In this document: piece by piece, positions 19,326 through 31,363 of the stretch | How the letters are laid out: each line of letters begins with the position of its first letter | Position numbering within the stretch: position 1 is the stretch's first letter | From: Larix kaempferi | Lineage: Eukaryota > Streptophyta > Pinopsida > Pinales > Pinaceae | DNA length: 64,000 nucleotides | Assembly: GCA_027924585.1 (NCBI GenBank) | Contig: BSBM01000636.1 | Coordinates: 2,682,001 to 2,746,000, forward strand | Reading direction: 5' to 3' | Notes under the pieces: model-generated | What the model was told of the DNA's origin: nothing | What the model saw: only the letters and a program-made list of their open reading frames with translations | The model's database searches: none | Translations under genes and position numbers: made by a program

Positions 19326-19536
19326 TGAAATTGTCGTTTTTTGTTTTTTCACATGTCACAAAATTCAATAGAGTTCTGTTGGTATAGCTGCCAATGCTAA
19401 CTTGCATAAGATTATTGGCTACTAATGCTTATTTACAAACTAAAGCCTATCTATTAGAATTTTTTCTCTATGGACAATTTGACAACAATTCTAATGAGTT
19501 AAATGCACAAAATTTTGCATAGCTAGCCTAGGTATT

Positions 19537-19618
19537 GGTTTAACTCCACATTTACACCAAGCCATCTATCAAAGTGCACTGGTTTAACTTCACATTTACA
19601 CCAAGCCATCTATCAAAG
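19537..19618. repeat. 44-bp tandem duplication
   Basis: ggtttaactccacatttaca and the following 24 bases are repeated at 19581 with one clear change. Confidence 0.85.
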
Positions 19619-19630
19619 TAAGAAGATCCA

Positions 19631-19932
19631 GAAATAGTGCTTATGCTAAAGATCAAGATTCTCGCATATGCATGCTAAAAGGGGCTTCTGCTCATAGCGA
19701 TGAAGATGTAGATGGAGTCATTTGCATTTTTTCCTCTTTTGCCAAGTTTTTAGTCCATGGACATCCATGTATAGATCGCAAATACCTTGCTAAACAAGTA
19801 GATTCTGGAAAAAAAACATTTCCAGATGACATGAAAAAAAACATTGCACATTTTCTTTCTTCTACTACTCATTTGCATTCTACAAAATTGCATTCTCGGC
19901 CATGCTCCTTTACTTTCTTTGCGCTACAGTAG
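19631..19932 (+). other. Unassigned open frame, possible exon fragment
   Basis: The frame is open through AYAKDQDSRICMLKGASAHS, DEDVDGVICIFSSFAKFLV and KQVDSGKKTFPDDMKKNIAH to a TAG at 19930. The acidic-helical DEDVDGVICIFSSF stretch is reminiscent of helical-repeat proteins, but I cannot name a family. The ATG at 19672 has no special context. It is on the same strand as the other gene fragments. Confidence 0.3.
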
Positions 19933-21121
19933 GGACTATGCCATCATATGGCTCTTGTTTTTTTTTTCTTTTGTAACAAACAATTAGAGGAGCAGTGCCA
20001 GAGAAATAAGGTAATTTTTGCAGGTAAGAATTCAAGTAGTCGAATATAGTTATATTTCAAATTAGGAATTCAAATATTTAATGTAAATGTTAAAGTAATT
20101 GTGTTTACTTATAATTAAAATAAATAATGAAGGGTGGTATTTCCGTTTACTCTTATGAAGCACAACGCAATTAATTTTTTCTCTTACCTTGGGCAATACT
20201 ACAATACTAAATGATTAGATAAGATCTAAATCTGTGAACAGTGAACAGTGAACGGTGAAATTGAAATTCGAAAGTGAATGCTTTATCAAGATATTAATAT
20301 GCTAGACATAGACATATACATGTACCTTCCCTTGAGTTGATATGATAATGTCATAGTGGATTGTTATAACTTCATATTTCCATTCATTGAAAAGATAGTT
20401 GATATGATAATGTCATAGTGGATTGTTATAACTTCGTATTTCCATTCATTGAAAAGATTGCAACTTGTTGTTAATGTAGAATTAATTTTACCAATATTTG
20501 AATTTTATGTTTAATATCCTATAATATAATCTTTTATACTTTATATGTAATGCTTTATGATCTAACTTTTTATATTTCAATAAATTATTTGTGTTTTTAT
20601 ATTGTGATTCAATTTATAATTTATATTTGGTATTTTATTGATTATTCATATTGATTCATATTCTTTAATTTGGTAAATAAAAAGTGAAACTTAAAGAACT
20701 TATGGAAAAATTTACAAATCATAAAGTTACATTGTCGTTTTTTTCAAATTGCTCTATTTTTATAGTGTAAGAATTGCATACATGTTGATCATTGTTTACC
20801 TTAGAATCCATATAAAACATTATTAGAGATTCCGTACAAAAATATATTGTCAAAAGAGTGTGGGCTAATGGGAGAAGTGACCTTTCATTTATCTTTTGTG
20901 TTGATGCTAACTTTAAGGATGAAGAAATGAAGATAAAAAAATTTCCTCCTAGGAGACAAGGCATTATGTTCTACCACTACAAGAATATGGAAAAAAACCT
21001 AGAACTAATTGTATCTACACATTTTCTATATGTAGATGGTTGGAATTTCGTAATTTTGACCTTTGTTCCGATTTTGAAATTTCACCTTAGTTATTGAGGT
21101 TTCCAAGATCTATTTCCCTAT
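19933..21121. other. AT-rich spacer up to the gypsy insertion
   Basis: No gene is recognised. A 62-bp tandem duplication occurs at 20336-20459. Confidence 0.5.
20336..20459. repeat. 62-bp tandem duplication
   Basis: gttgatatgataatgtcata and the following 42 bases occur twice in a row, differing at about one base. Confidence 0.9.
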
Positions 21122-21754
21122 TGTAATACCCCATTTTTCCCTCGATGTTATTTGGCTTCAATGTAAAGATTGTATATATATGCAGTGTGTGTATTTTCCC
21201 TAGTGTGGAGCTCAAGCCCAAGGCCCCACTAGTGGATGTTATAGCTTCAAGCCTTAACATTGTAGAGAAAGCCGTGAGAACCTGGGAATTGGATCGCCCG
21301 GAGTAGATTGTGGAACAGAGCCCTGTCCGCAAGTCTAGAATGAATCTACTTGTTGAACTACTGAAGAAGGTTGGGTTGCTTGATAAACCCAGTAAAGGCT
21401 AAAATCTCATAGAACTAGCGACTGGACCTTTCTATGCCCATCCTGGAATAGCACTGGAAGGGAAGAGGCCTTGAGGGATTGTGCAGCAGAGAAGAGGGTC
21501 TTCCTTGTGTTGTATGTGGTAGGTTATGTGGGTGCCAGGTCGGCTGAGTGTTGAGATTCCTGCAGCTCTGTGGTTAATCTCATTAGCTTAGCAATGCCTC
21601 CCTTGCTAACCATGTTTTCCTGATAAACCCACTGTCGGTTGGCTTAGCATAATCAACTAGTCTGGTATGCTTGATAAACCCAACTACAGCCTGGCTTGGC
21701 ATGACCCTGTTATTGATATGCGTGATAAACCCACTGTAGGTTGGCTTAGCATGA
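21122..21754 (+). mobile_element. Element B 5' LTR, left part (interrupted by element D)
   Basis: It matches 46126-47370 of the 3' LTR but lacks about 0.6 kb present there (46242 to 46868). The array of tgcttgataaacccaac units begins at about 21380. The LTR resumes at 32467 after element D. Confidence 0.85.
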
Positions 21755-22600
21755 TGTTACACCTACAATATTACCATTAAGAGACTCAGTGTATACATCC
21801 CTAAAGTTTCATTGGATAATCCATTAACTTGGAAGAGATGCCATTGCATTCATGCTAGGTTTTGAGAGGTCATCGCAGGCTACACTCATGCAACATGCGA
21901 CGTCGCATCTTGCTCTCTTGCAGGGTGCGACGATGTCAGTTAATAAGAAAAAATAGCTTCTTCGAGCCCATTCTCGAAGCCTGCTGACTTGGATCCTTAT
22001 CCCTGACCTCTTGGGAGAGAAGGAACTTGGTTCCTAACCTCTTTGGAGGATCCCCTATCTCTCTCCTACCATATCTCAACCTATCCTATCCATACCCTAT
22101 CCACTTAGTCCTATATAAGTGAAGCTCTACCCTTTTCCAAAGGGAGGAAGTCTATAGTGTCTACATGCTAGTGAAATCATCATTGAGAGATATCTACTCA
22201 TCCATTGAGAGACTCACACTTCCTTGGGAGGATATGGCATTTGGCTTGGATGGACTCACACTTACAGTAATATAAATGCTTTCTTCCAATATTGTTGTGT
22301 TGATAGTATTGTGTAGTTTACCTGCTTAATTGTTTACTTAGATCTATTATTGTGTAGATGCTCTTTACTTGTTTGCATTGTTCTGTGTATCTTGACAGGT
22401 CTTGTAGTTGAGATATGACGACCGCAAGGCGTGGAGCAACATCCAGGAGAAAGGACTACAAGTTCAAGGTAAGACATCTAGTGAATCGATCCTTAATTAG
22501 ATCCACGATAGTAGTTTATAGTATGTACTATTTGTTCTAGACTCACATTGAGCTAGGGAGATCTGGCTCGTGTCTGCTCAAGTGGATTGTCCGTCAAACA
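21755..22600 (+). mobile_element. Element D left LTR
   Basis: It begins TGTTACACC and ends TCAAACA, four bases before the primer site. It contains a TATA box at 22112 and a block (22393-22600) also found, inverted, at 30541-30740 and 31364-31580. It is about 250 bp shorter than the right LTR. Confidence 0.75.
22112..22118 (+). promoter_or_regulatory. Probable TATA box in element D LTR
   Basis: The tatataa in ctatataagtgaagc lies mid-LTR, about 490 bases before the LTR end. The inverted partial LTR holds the equivalent ttatatcgg near 31057. Confidence 0.4.
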
Positions 22601-22604
22601 AATC

Positions 22605-22622
22605 TGGCGACCATACTGGGGA
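22605..22622 (+). promoter_or_regulatory. Primer-binding site of element D (not initiator tRNA-Met)
   Basis: TGGCGACCATACTGGGGA follows the LTR end after aatc. It has the TGGCG...GGGGA form used by several large plant gypsy lineages, unlike the TGGTATCA sites of A, B, C and E. The same site is inverted at 31342-31359. Confidence 0.65.
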
Positions 22623-24234
22623 AGAACATTGCTTTGTAGTGTCAATTTGAATGTTGTTTTTAGTTGATTTTTTGCCAAGCCTTTTTCATTTGTCATTTGC
22701 CTCCTAAGTTGGTTTCACCATCAGATCTTCGCTTTGAAGAGTTTGATTACCTTCCTCTGAGTTTGCACTTCTTAGTTTCAAACCATTTCATTTCTCATTG
22801 TTTGGAGAATTGGTCCATTTTTAAACCTAGATCTCGCTTGTCTCACCTGATCAGTGGACTCAGAGCGACACTGTGTTATTTTTTATCTTTGTTCTTTGCC
22901 TGTTAATCTATCATCGCAACCCTTTCATTCGTCTTTTGTGACATCATCGCACTTCCCGCATTGGTAAACTGCGACGTCAGACTGTGTACAAGCATAGAGT
23001 GCGTCGATCTACCAATTTTTCCATACAGACACCCCTTCTCCATTTCTAATTTGAGTTTTGGTTTGTGTGCAAACTCCCTCTATACTGTAAGATCCAGTCA
23101 GAGACCCCATTTTGATTTGTGTGTTAGTAGTGTTTGGTTCTTTTTGGATTGGTTTTGGGTCCCATCTTGGACAAGTCTGAGATTTGGTAGTGGTGGACAC
23201 TTTGGTCTCCCCCGCCTGCATCCACTCACCCTTGCATTCCCTCCTCTCCTTATTGATCTAGTCATTACATTGGATCGGTTTCTAGACCTCGCTTGCATAC
23301 ATCTTTTGGTTTTGCTTGCATCCGGTTGATTTTTGGGTCTTTTGAGATTTGGATTCATGTTTGGCCCTTTGAGTCAAAACTAGTGTTTTGCTTGCACTTT
23401 TAAGCGAAATGGGTTCTATTTTTGAAAAAAGATTCTCCCTCATGGCCGAGGGGGGGGGCATGAAATGTGCATCCTATAGTCATTTTGACCCATCTCAAGG
23501 TTTTGAGATCATTTTTGGTTTGGTGTGATTGGCTTGTTTTGAAAAGTCTTGAAAAGTGTGGGATATCCTTGTCTTTTTTTAGCCTCTTTTTCTTGGGTTA
23601 TGCATCTTGTTTCCCTTGCATGCTGAGCTATTCAATCACTTTTGGGAAAGATTATTTCCTTGTCTCCACTTTAGTTCAAAGAGAAGCTTGATTTCGTCCT
23701 TCTTTTGCTATATTCACAAATTTGGAAAACGTAAATATTTCTTCTTGCTTTATTTGGATCATTTGATATTCTTGGTCTTACCATCATAAGAAGAAAAAAG
23801 GCTTGTTTCAGATTTGTATGCATTTGAGTTAGATAATATTGTTAAGTGCTTATCTTTGTCTTGCATTTGATTGGAAACGTTTATGGAATATTTCTTTCCA
23901 TAGCTTAGATGTGTCTTTTTCAAGTGTAAAAAGATAGGAAATGGTTTGGAATTATTGTATGTGGTATTCATAAAAGGATCTCTTTTATTGCTTTGGGTTA
24001 GTTTTTGGTGCATCTTTTACTTCTTTCCATCATTTTGAAAGAACTAAAATTGCATTTGCATTGGGTTGTGCATTTGGGAAGAAAACATATCTCTCTCTCC
24101 TTGTTAAGTAGGACTTCATTGAAAGGAAGACTTGCATTTTCATATAGATCAGATTTGCATCTTGTTTAAATTCCAAGTCTTCACGTCATGCATCCACTTA
24201 ACCGCATAAGATAAAATTAACGCTAGCTTAGGTT

Positions 24235-24561
24235 AAAAAATTTTAGCAACTTGTGTGTTAAGTTAGAGATGTGTTCCGGCATCGTTAAGCGTGGCAGCTG
24301 TCGTTATTTTCCAACACTGTATCCCAGGGGTATTGTAGTCTTCCACGTACTTATCGGTATCTCGAAGCTCTTTCACGTACCCACCAAGTACTACGTGTAC
24401 TTGGAGTATATCAAAAGGTGTTTCACGTACTCGGTAGAATATCGGAAGGTCTCTTTCTGAACAGTTGTGCATAAGATAGCACCACTACGGATTTGAACTC
24501 CCACATACCTTCAGTATATCGGGAGACACCATTAGGAATCCTAAAACCATCTGAGCTATCC
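24235..24561 (-). repeat. Possible tRNA-derived SINE or tRNA-like unit inside element D
   Basis: On the minus strand 24561 to 24474 reads like a tRNA head. TAGCTCAGATGG matches the pol III A box, GAGTTCAAATCC matches the B box, and the first and last seven bases can pair (GGATAGC with GCTATCT). The D and T stems are poor, so it is not a working tRNA. The following body contains several acgtac words and ends near a short T run at 24240-24235. No TSD was identified. Confidence 0.3.
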
Positions 24562-24842
24562 ATTTGGTCGTCTTAACATTGCAATACATCGAGAACAACA
24601 CTCGGGGAGATTACTACACACGTACTATCCAGGTAGTCGAGTATTCAGGCAAGGGTACGGTCCCAATCCTCCTTGTCATGTTTTATTATTGTACCCTGCG
24701 GTATATAGCGATTTGTGATGTTTTGACAATCCTGTGAGGTTCCTAACTGTTTATCCACTCCTTTCACAAGTTTTCCTGTTGCTTTTAGTTTTGAGTAGCG
24801 TTTCTTGTGCATGGTAATTAGAAGGACTTAGTGAGTTGAGAT

Positions 24843-25727
24843 ATGGAAACCTCTTCTGGGACCACCAATCAAGAAGCCCCTTTTCAAGGGGTACCTTTTT
24901 TATTTTCTCCAGTTGGAGATATTGGTCCTTCCTTTATTTCCACTTTAAACCTTCCTGGATTAACCATAGGATTATCGGTATGGTTATTCAACCTGGTGAT
25001 TCCGGATGTACCCACTATATCAAATGTTAACTCTCCACCACGAGAGATTCCATCCCAAAATGATCCTTCCCCTTCTTCCTCTGATACATCTTATTCCATT
25101 TCTTCTTCCTCTCCTGATCAAAGCAGTAGTGTTAGTAATCAGGTGCATAAGAAGAAGAAGAAAAGGAAGGTTAAGAGGAAGAAGGATAAGAAAGAGACCA
25201 AGCATCCACCATCTTCCTATGATGACACTCACTCTATGTGCACACCTCGTAAACCCAAGTTCCCTTACAAACTTTGCAAGAGTGATCACCTTCTCAAGGA
25301 TTGTCCCGATCTTTCTCGTGTGTCAGAAGTGTGGTCTAAAAACCCCAAACCGCTTGTATCGTCAACCTCTGACCATCATGTTGATGACACTCCCTCGACT
25401 AGTGACCCATTGTTGAAGGTTCGGAAGGGTAAAGTCTTGTATCCCTTTTTGATATGCAAGGGTATGCACCGTACTTTCCTTTTTCCAAGCATGGATGAAG
25501 CTTCACGATGGTTGGAAGATATTACTAGTCCTCAACAGGTGCTTCCAACAAGTGATAGTAAGTTGTCCCTCGACCCTTCACTGGTTGACCAAGTGATCAA
25601 TTCAATTTCATCTGTAATTGATCCCACTCTTCCTTCTGAGAGTGAAGTGATCGAGTCATTGTCATCTCCACTCGATCCCTCTCTTTTATCAGAGAGCGTT
25701 CAAACTACAACTATCACCTTGACATAG
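24843..25727 (+). pseudogene. Element D Gag-like protein (294 codons before a stop)
   Basis: The ATG at 24843 opens a frame with a hydrophobic N-terminal 60 residues, a Ser/Pro-rich region, a very basic stretch (HKKKKKRKVKRKKDKK, about residues 99-116) that could bind RNA or act as a nuclear signal, and a zinc-knuckle-like FPYKLCKSDHLLKDCP. In the knuckle the first Cys appears replaced by Tyr. Gag proteins coat the element RNA in cytoplasmic particles. The frame continues after TAG (25725-25727) into the protease-like region in the same phase, so the two probably formed one polyprotein. I see no similarity to the Gag of B, A or C. Confidence 0.6.
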
Positions 25728-25763
25728 TCTTCATCTCATCCCACTCTCCCTGATGAGAGTGGA

Positions 25764-26360
25764 TTGATAACCACTGATGTTTTTCTAGTCAGTTCAGATC
25801 ATGGTAGGCAAGAGTCCATTTCCGCGGGACCCCCTCCAAGTACTGATGTCATTTCATTTGATTGTAATGGGTTAACAGAATCTCGTCTTCCTTCGAGTAT
25901 CCCTTTTCAAATATCTATAGGAGTTTCCGATACAGAAATTTTTCATACGATAGTTGATGAGGGAGCTTCTGTTAGTATTTTATCCTCAACTTCTTGGCTG
26001 GCTATAGGTTCCCCTCAGCTTGTGCTAGTAACTGACCATATATTGGCTTTTAACCGAAGGCCTACTGGACCTTTAGGGATCCTTCCTAAGTTACCTATCA
26101 CTTTGGGAGGTACAACTGTTTATATTGATGTCGTGGTTGTCCAAGGTCCTTTAGATTTCAATCTGCTCCTTGGACGTGATTATGTCTATGTTATGAGAGC
26201 CGCAGTGTCCACACTCTTTAGAGTGATGTATTTTCCCTATGATGGGAGGATTGTGACCATTGATCAAATTTCCTACATGACAACCACTCATCACATGACT
26301 CCTAGTCATCAAACTTCCCTAAATATTCCACATGTTTCAGTGGTTTCTTCCCCCTCGTGA
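25764..26360 (+). pseudogene. Element D aspartic protease-like domain (retropepsin fold)
   Basis: The frame, in phase with the Gag-like frame, contains IVDEGASVSILSS at about residues 62-74 and FNLLLGRDYVYVM at about 130-142. These are the active-site loop and the later LLGRD block of retropepsins. The usual D-T/S-G is D-E-G here. Whether that is a variant of the lineage or damage is unclear. After the stop at 26358 no reverse transcriptase, RNase H or integrase follows, so the element needed another element's enzymes. It would process Gag in virus-like particles if active. Confidence 0.6.
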
Positions 26361-26364
26361 TGGG

Positions 26365-26833
26365 GGTAGGTCTACAGCCTCTGGGAATCATGCTAGAGTA
26401 GTTCCCCTAGCTTATTATGCTGGGGGGCACTCTACCAACCTCCAGTCATCATGTTGGGTATTTTCCAAGCAAAGTTTACTTTTGGTTTTAAGCTTGCAGA
26501 AAAATAAAAACCATTCCTTCAAGAAAAGTTTCTCTTTGATTTCAAGCTTGCATAAAAATGAAACCATTTCATGAGCATAGTTCCCGTTCTATGTCAAGCT
26601 CATTAAAAAATGAAATAGGTTCCCCCGAGAATAGTTCCCGTTTTATGTCAAGCTTGTTAAAAAATGAAATAGATTCCCGTGAGCAGAGTTCTAATCTTGT
26701 GTCAAGATCATTAAAAAATGAAACAACTCCTTTCCCTTTGAGTCGAGTCTTCTCATTGACTTAGTACCGGAACCTTTTTTTCATCCTCCTAGGGGTATCT
26801 TAGGAAAATGAAATGAAGCTTAGGGGGCATGTC
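26365..26833. repeat. Degenerate repeats of about 65 bp in element D
   Basis: The words tcaagctt(g/a)ttaaaaaatga and gagca(t/g)agttc recur from 26480 to 26720, and again more loosely within the inverted-repeat arms. They produce short in-phase frames that I do not regard as genes. Confidence 0.6.
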
Positions 26834-28522
26834 TTCAACCTCTGGAAGTTACGTCAAATTCAACTCAATCACCCATCCACATCATGTTGGGGCTAAGTCA
26901 CTTACTTCTAGCAATCATGCTGGGGGCATGTTCCAACCTTTGGATATCATGATGGGAAGAGTCCACCAATGGGAACATTTTTCAAGCATACTTTCCTGTT
27001 TTGGTTTTCGAGCTCATTAAACCATGAAAATAATCCCGATCTTTTCCTGTATCAAACTCTCTAAAAAATGAAACAGTACCTCTAGAATCATACTAGTAGT
27101 AAGCCGTCAGTCTCTTGCGCTAGGGGCAAACTTTCCAACCTCTAGACATCATGTTGGGAAGAAACCTGCCAATGGGCATTATCCGGAGCATAGTTCATTT
27201 TCTATTATAAGCTCGTTAAAAAATGAAGCAGAAATCTTGAGCATTCTTTTCACCTGTCTTCGAGTTCGTTAAAAACAGTAAGATGGTATTTGTGCTTACT
27301 TTTCACTTTTTTCGTGCTCTGGTTAAAACATGAAAAGTGGTTTGAGCTTAGTTTTTACTTTTTTGTGCTCCAGTTCAAATATGAAAAAGATTGCGAGTGC
27401 TTTTGATACCATTATTGTGCTCGTTAAAAATTGGAGTAAAAAGGCGTGTCTAATGAGTATAGGTTTAGCACTTTATCCGGCCACGCTAGACTATTTAAGG
27501 AAAAGGAATTGTGCCAAGTTTACTTTTTCCTTTGTCATACTCGGTTATCAACCATGACAAAGTTCTTCATGGAGTCCTTTTTAAGCTCTTTTCAGACTCC
27601 TAAAATGGGAAAAGATTGCCAAGCGAACTTGTCGTGTTCACGCTTGTTAAAGAATTTGAATGTTCATCTCCCTGGTGATAGTTTACCCCTTTTTCGAACC
27701 AGGTGGCACTATTTACAAAAAAGGAATACTTCAGCCAATCATGACTAGAATATTCCTCTTCCGTGTTGTTTTACCCTTTTTAGGGAGATGAGGCTAACTT
27801 TACGAAAAAGGACTGTTGGAGTCTTCTTTATTTTTTTTCAGACTCTCTAAACATGAAATGACGACCAAGTTTACCTTCTATGGACTCATTAAACTTTTAC
27901 ATTGAAGGGTTCGCCATGGGACGAACCCCTCCTATCCCAGGTTCGAAAAATATTTGGGATTGGACTCATCTATGAGATGAGCTATACCGAGCATCTGGTT
28001 ACCCTCATCAAGCTCGTAAAAAACACATGAGGCACTCATCATTCATGATGGGGAAAAAGAAAATATTTTATGTTACACCCTTAAACGATGGCAGTACCTA
28101 GTCATTTCTTGAACATAGCACTCATTTGCATTTGCATACTGCACTTGGATCATCTGTTTGTCCTCGAGTTTCACCCATTTTCTGAGTCTTGTTACTCCTT
28201 TGAGTCATTCAAAGAACGCTTCCACCATCAGTTGCATTAGGAATTGGTACCATAACTCGTCAAGTCAATACTTCCAAGGCATTCCATGCCCATGTTCAAG
28301 AATATTATCACCATTCATGATTTGCAGTCAGTACACCTTCCATCATGTCGATCTACTCTGAGTCAGTCTTGCATGTTACTGTACCATCCGATCTTCTTTA
28401 CACATCCTTTGTCGTGTTTTGTGTCGATGATGGGGAATTCATCATGGCCCTCCTTTGATGGATTCACCCTTGTCGACTTCAACACATCATCCGAGGAACG
28501 AATCTAGAAACCAACCAAGCAC
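26834..28522 (+). repeat. Left arm of a large inverted repeat in element D
   Basis: It runs from cttcaacctctggaagttac to cgaatctagaaaccaacc and is mirrored by 28797-30537. Long words such as gaaaagtggtttgagcttag and ttgtgctc occur in both arms in opposite orientation. The arms are clearly diverged. No gene is seen. Confidence 0.8.
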
Positions 28523-28796
28523 CTTGGACCTGCATGCCTCAATGGCATGTTACCTCGCTTTCAACATGAGTTTACATCATCGACTCTTGATTGAAAGATT
28601 TCATCTCGCATTCGACTTCAACTCATTTATTCACGCTTGATGATATGTACTGTGATACCTTGGGGATCATTGACATTAATGGTGTTTTCTCTCGCACTTG
28701 TTAACGGTATACATCAATGACCGGTAATCAAGTGGTTTCTGCCATGTTCGATGTCAAGACATTTGTAATCACATGGATAGATTCGTATCATTGCGG

Positions 28797-30537
28797 GTTC
28801 AGGTTGGTTTCTAAGTTCAATCCTCGTATGATGATTTGCAGTCGACGAGGATGAACCCGTCGAAGGAGGGCCATTATGAATCCCCCATCATCGTCAAGAA
28901 ACTTGATAATAGATGTTTGGTGTAGATCGGACGGTAGAGTAATGTGCAAGACTGACTCAAGGTAGACCAACATGATCGAAGGTATATTGACTGCAGATGA
29001 TGAGTAATGAAACATATCTTGAACATGGGCATGGCATGACTTGGCAGTATTGACATCACAAGAATGATACTAAATCCCAATGAGACTGATGGTGGAAGCA
29101 TTCTTTGGATGACCCAAAGGAGTGACAAGACTCACGGAATTGATAGGACTTGGAGACAAATGGATTACCCAAGTACTGAATGCAAATGCAAACGAGTGCC
29201 ATGTTCAAGAGTGACTATGTACTGTCGTAATTAAGATGCAACACAAAATATTCCCTTTTTCCCCATCATGATTGATGAGTGCCTCATGTGTTTTTGACGA
29301 GCTTGATGGGGGTAACCAGATGCTCGGTATAGCTCATATCATAGATGAGTTTAATCCCAAATGTTTTACGAACCTAGGAAATGAGGGGTTCATCCCCAAA
29401 TGGGCCCTTCTATGTTTGAATTTTAATGAGTCCAAAGAAGGAAAACTCGACATCATTTCATGTTTAGAGAGTCTGAAAAGAACTAAAGGAGACTCCAAAA
29501 GGTCTTTTTTCGTAAAGTTAGTCTCTTCCCCCGGAAAAGGGTAAAATGATGCGAGAGAGAACTCTTCTAGCCATGGTTGGTTGGAGTATTCCTTTTTCGT
29601 AAATAGTGCTTCCTGGTCCGAAAAATGGGTAAACTATCACCAGAAAGACGATCATTCAAATGCTTTTACAAGCGTGAAAGCATCAAGTTCTCTTGGAAAT
29701 ATTTTCCTATTTAGGGAGTCTGAAAAGAGATTAAAAAGGACTCCATGAACAAATTTGTCATGGTTTATGACCGAGTACGACAAAGGAAAAAGTAAACTCG
29801 GCACAGTTCCTTTTCCGTAAATAGTCTAGCGAGGCCGGATAAAGTGATAAACCTATACTCGTTAGACACACCTTTTTACTCAATTTTTTAACGATCACGA
29901 CAATGGTATCAAAATCACTTGGAATCTTTTTCATGTTTGAACCAGAGCACGAAAAAGTAAAAACTAAGCTCAAACCACTTTTCATGTTTTAACCAGAGCA
30001 CGAAAAAGTAAAAACTAAGCTCAAACCACTTTTCATGTTTTAACCAAAGCATGAAAAAAGTGAAAAGTAAGCTCAAATACTATCTTAGTGTCTTTAACGA
30101 GCTCAAAGATAGGTTGGAAGAATGCTCATGGTTTCTGCTTCATTTTTTAACGATCTTTTAACAGAAAATGAACTATGCTCAGGATAATGCCCATTGGCAG
30201 GTTTCTTCCCAACATGATGGCTAGAGGTTGGAAAGTTTGCCCCCAGCGCAAGAGACTGACGGATTACTTCTAGTATGATTCTAGAGGTACTGTTTCATTT
30301 TTTAGCGAGCTTGATACAGGAAAAGCTCGGGATTATTTTCATGGTTTAATGAGCTTGAAAACCAAAATAGGAAAGTATGCTCGAAAAATGTTCCCATTGG
30401 TGGACTCTTCCCATCATTATATCCAAAGATTGGTACATGCCCCCAGCATGATTGCTAGAAGTAAGTGACTTAGCCCCAACATGATTTGGAGGGGCGATTG
30501 AGTTGACTTCGATGTAACTTCCAGAGGTTGAAGACAA
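28797..30537 (-). repeat. Right arm of the large inverted repeat in element D
   Basis: It is the reverse complement of 26834-28522, with a loop of about 275 bases (28523-28796) between the arms. At 30538 it joins directly to an inverted LTR piece instead of to the sequence that precedes the left arm. The right arm contains a local duplication of about 45 bp near 29965-30050. Confidence 0.8.
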
Positions 30538-30540
30538 TCC

Positions 30541-31140
30541 ACTCGAGCGGACGTGAGCCGGATCTCCCTAGCTCAATGTGAGTCTAGAACAAATAGTACA
30601 GACTATAAACTACTTTCGTAGATCTAATTAAGGATCGAGTCACTAGATGTCTTACCTTGAACTTGTAGTCCTTTCTATTGGATGTTTCTCCAAGCCTTGC
30701 GGTTGTCAGATTTCAACTGCAAGACCTGTCAAGATACACAGAACAATGCAAACAAGTAAAGAGCATCTATACAATAATAGATCTAAGTAAACAGTTAAGC
30801 ACATAAACTACGCAATACTATCAACACAACAATATTGGTGGAAATCATTTATATTACTGTAAATATAGGGAAAGTACATAGAAAAATTACTACAACCAAA
30901 GCTTGACGAAGCAGCCCTTCTCGATCCAATCCAAACTCCATATCCTCCCAAGGGAGTGTGAGTCTCTCAATGGATGAGTAGAGATCTCTCAATGATGATT
31001 TCACCAGTATGTAGACACTATAGACTTCCTCCCTTTGGAGAAGGGTAGAGCTTCACTTATATCGGACTAAGTCGATAGGGTATGGATAGGATAGGTTGAG
31101 ATATGGTAAGAGAGAGATAGGGGATCCTCCCAAGAGGTTA
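30541..31140 (-). mobile_element. Element D partial internal LTR, inverted
   Basis: The minus strand matches about 22037 to 22590 of the left LTR, including the fragments for aggatcccctatctct and cctatccatacc. Both of its ends are abrupt: at 30541 it joins the palindrome arm, and at 31140 it joins leader sequence. Confidence 0.75.
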
Positions 31141-31363
31141 GGAAATGAACCAATTCTCCAAATAGTAAGCAAGAAAAGGTTTGAAAATGAGAAGTACAAA
31201 GTCAAAGGAAGGTAATCAAACTCTTCAAAGTGAAGATCTGATGGTGAAACCAGTTTAAGAGGCAAATGACAAATAAAATGGCTTGTAACAAGAAATCAAC
31301 TAAAAATGACATTCAAATTGACAACTACAAAACAATGTTCTTCCCCAGTATGGTTGCCAGATT
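31141..31363 (-). mobile_element. Element D leader copy, inverted, with primer site
   Basis: The minus strand matches 22601-22830, including the primer site (31342-31359). It therefore belongs to the element opened by the right LTR. Confidence 0.75.

Noticed and set aside
22961-23329. 122-codon frame in the element D leader
   Set aside because: Leader of an LTR element, overlapped by minus-strand frames, with no domain.
24251-24472. Overlapping plus and minus frames of 69 codons
   Set aside because: Both fall in the SINE-like body with repeated acgtac palindromic words, which keeps both strands open by chance.
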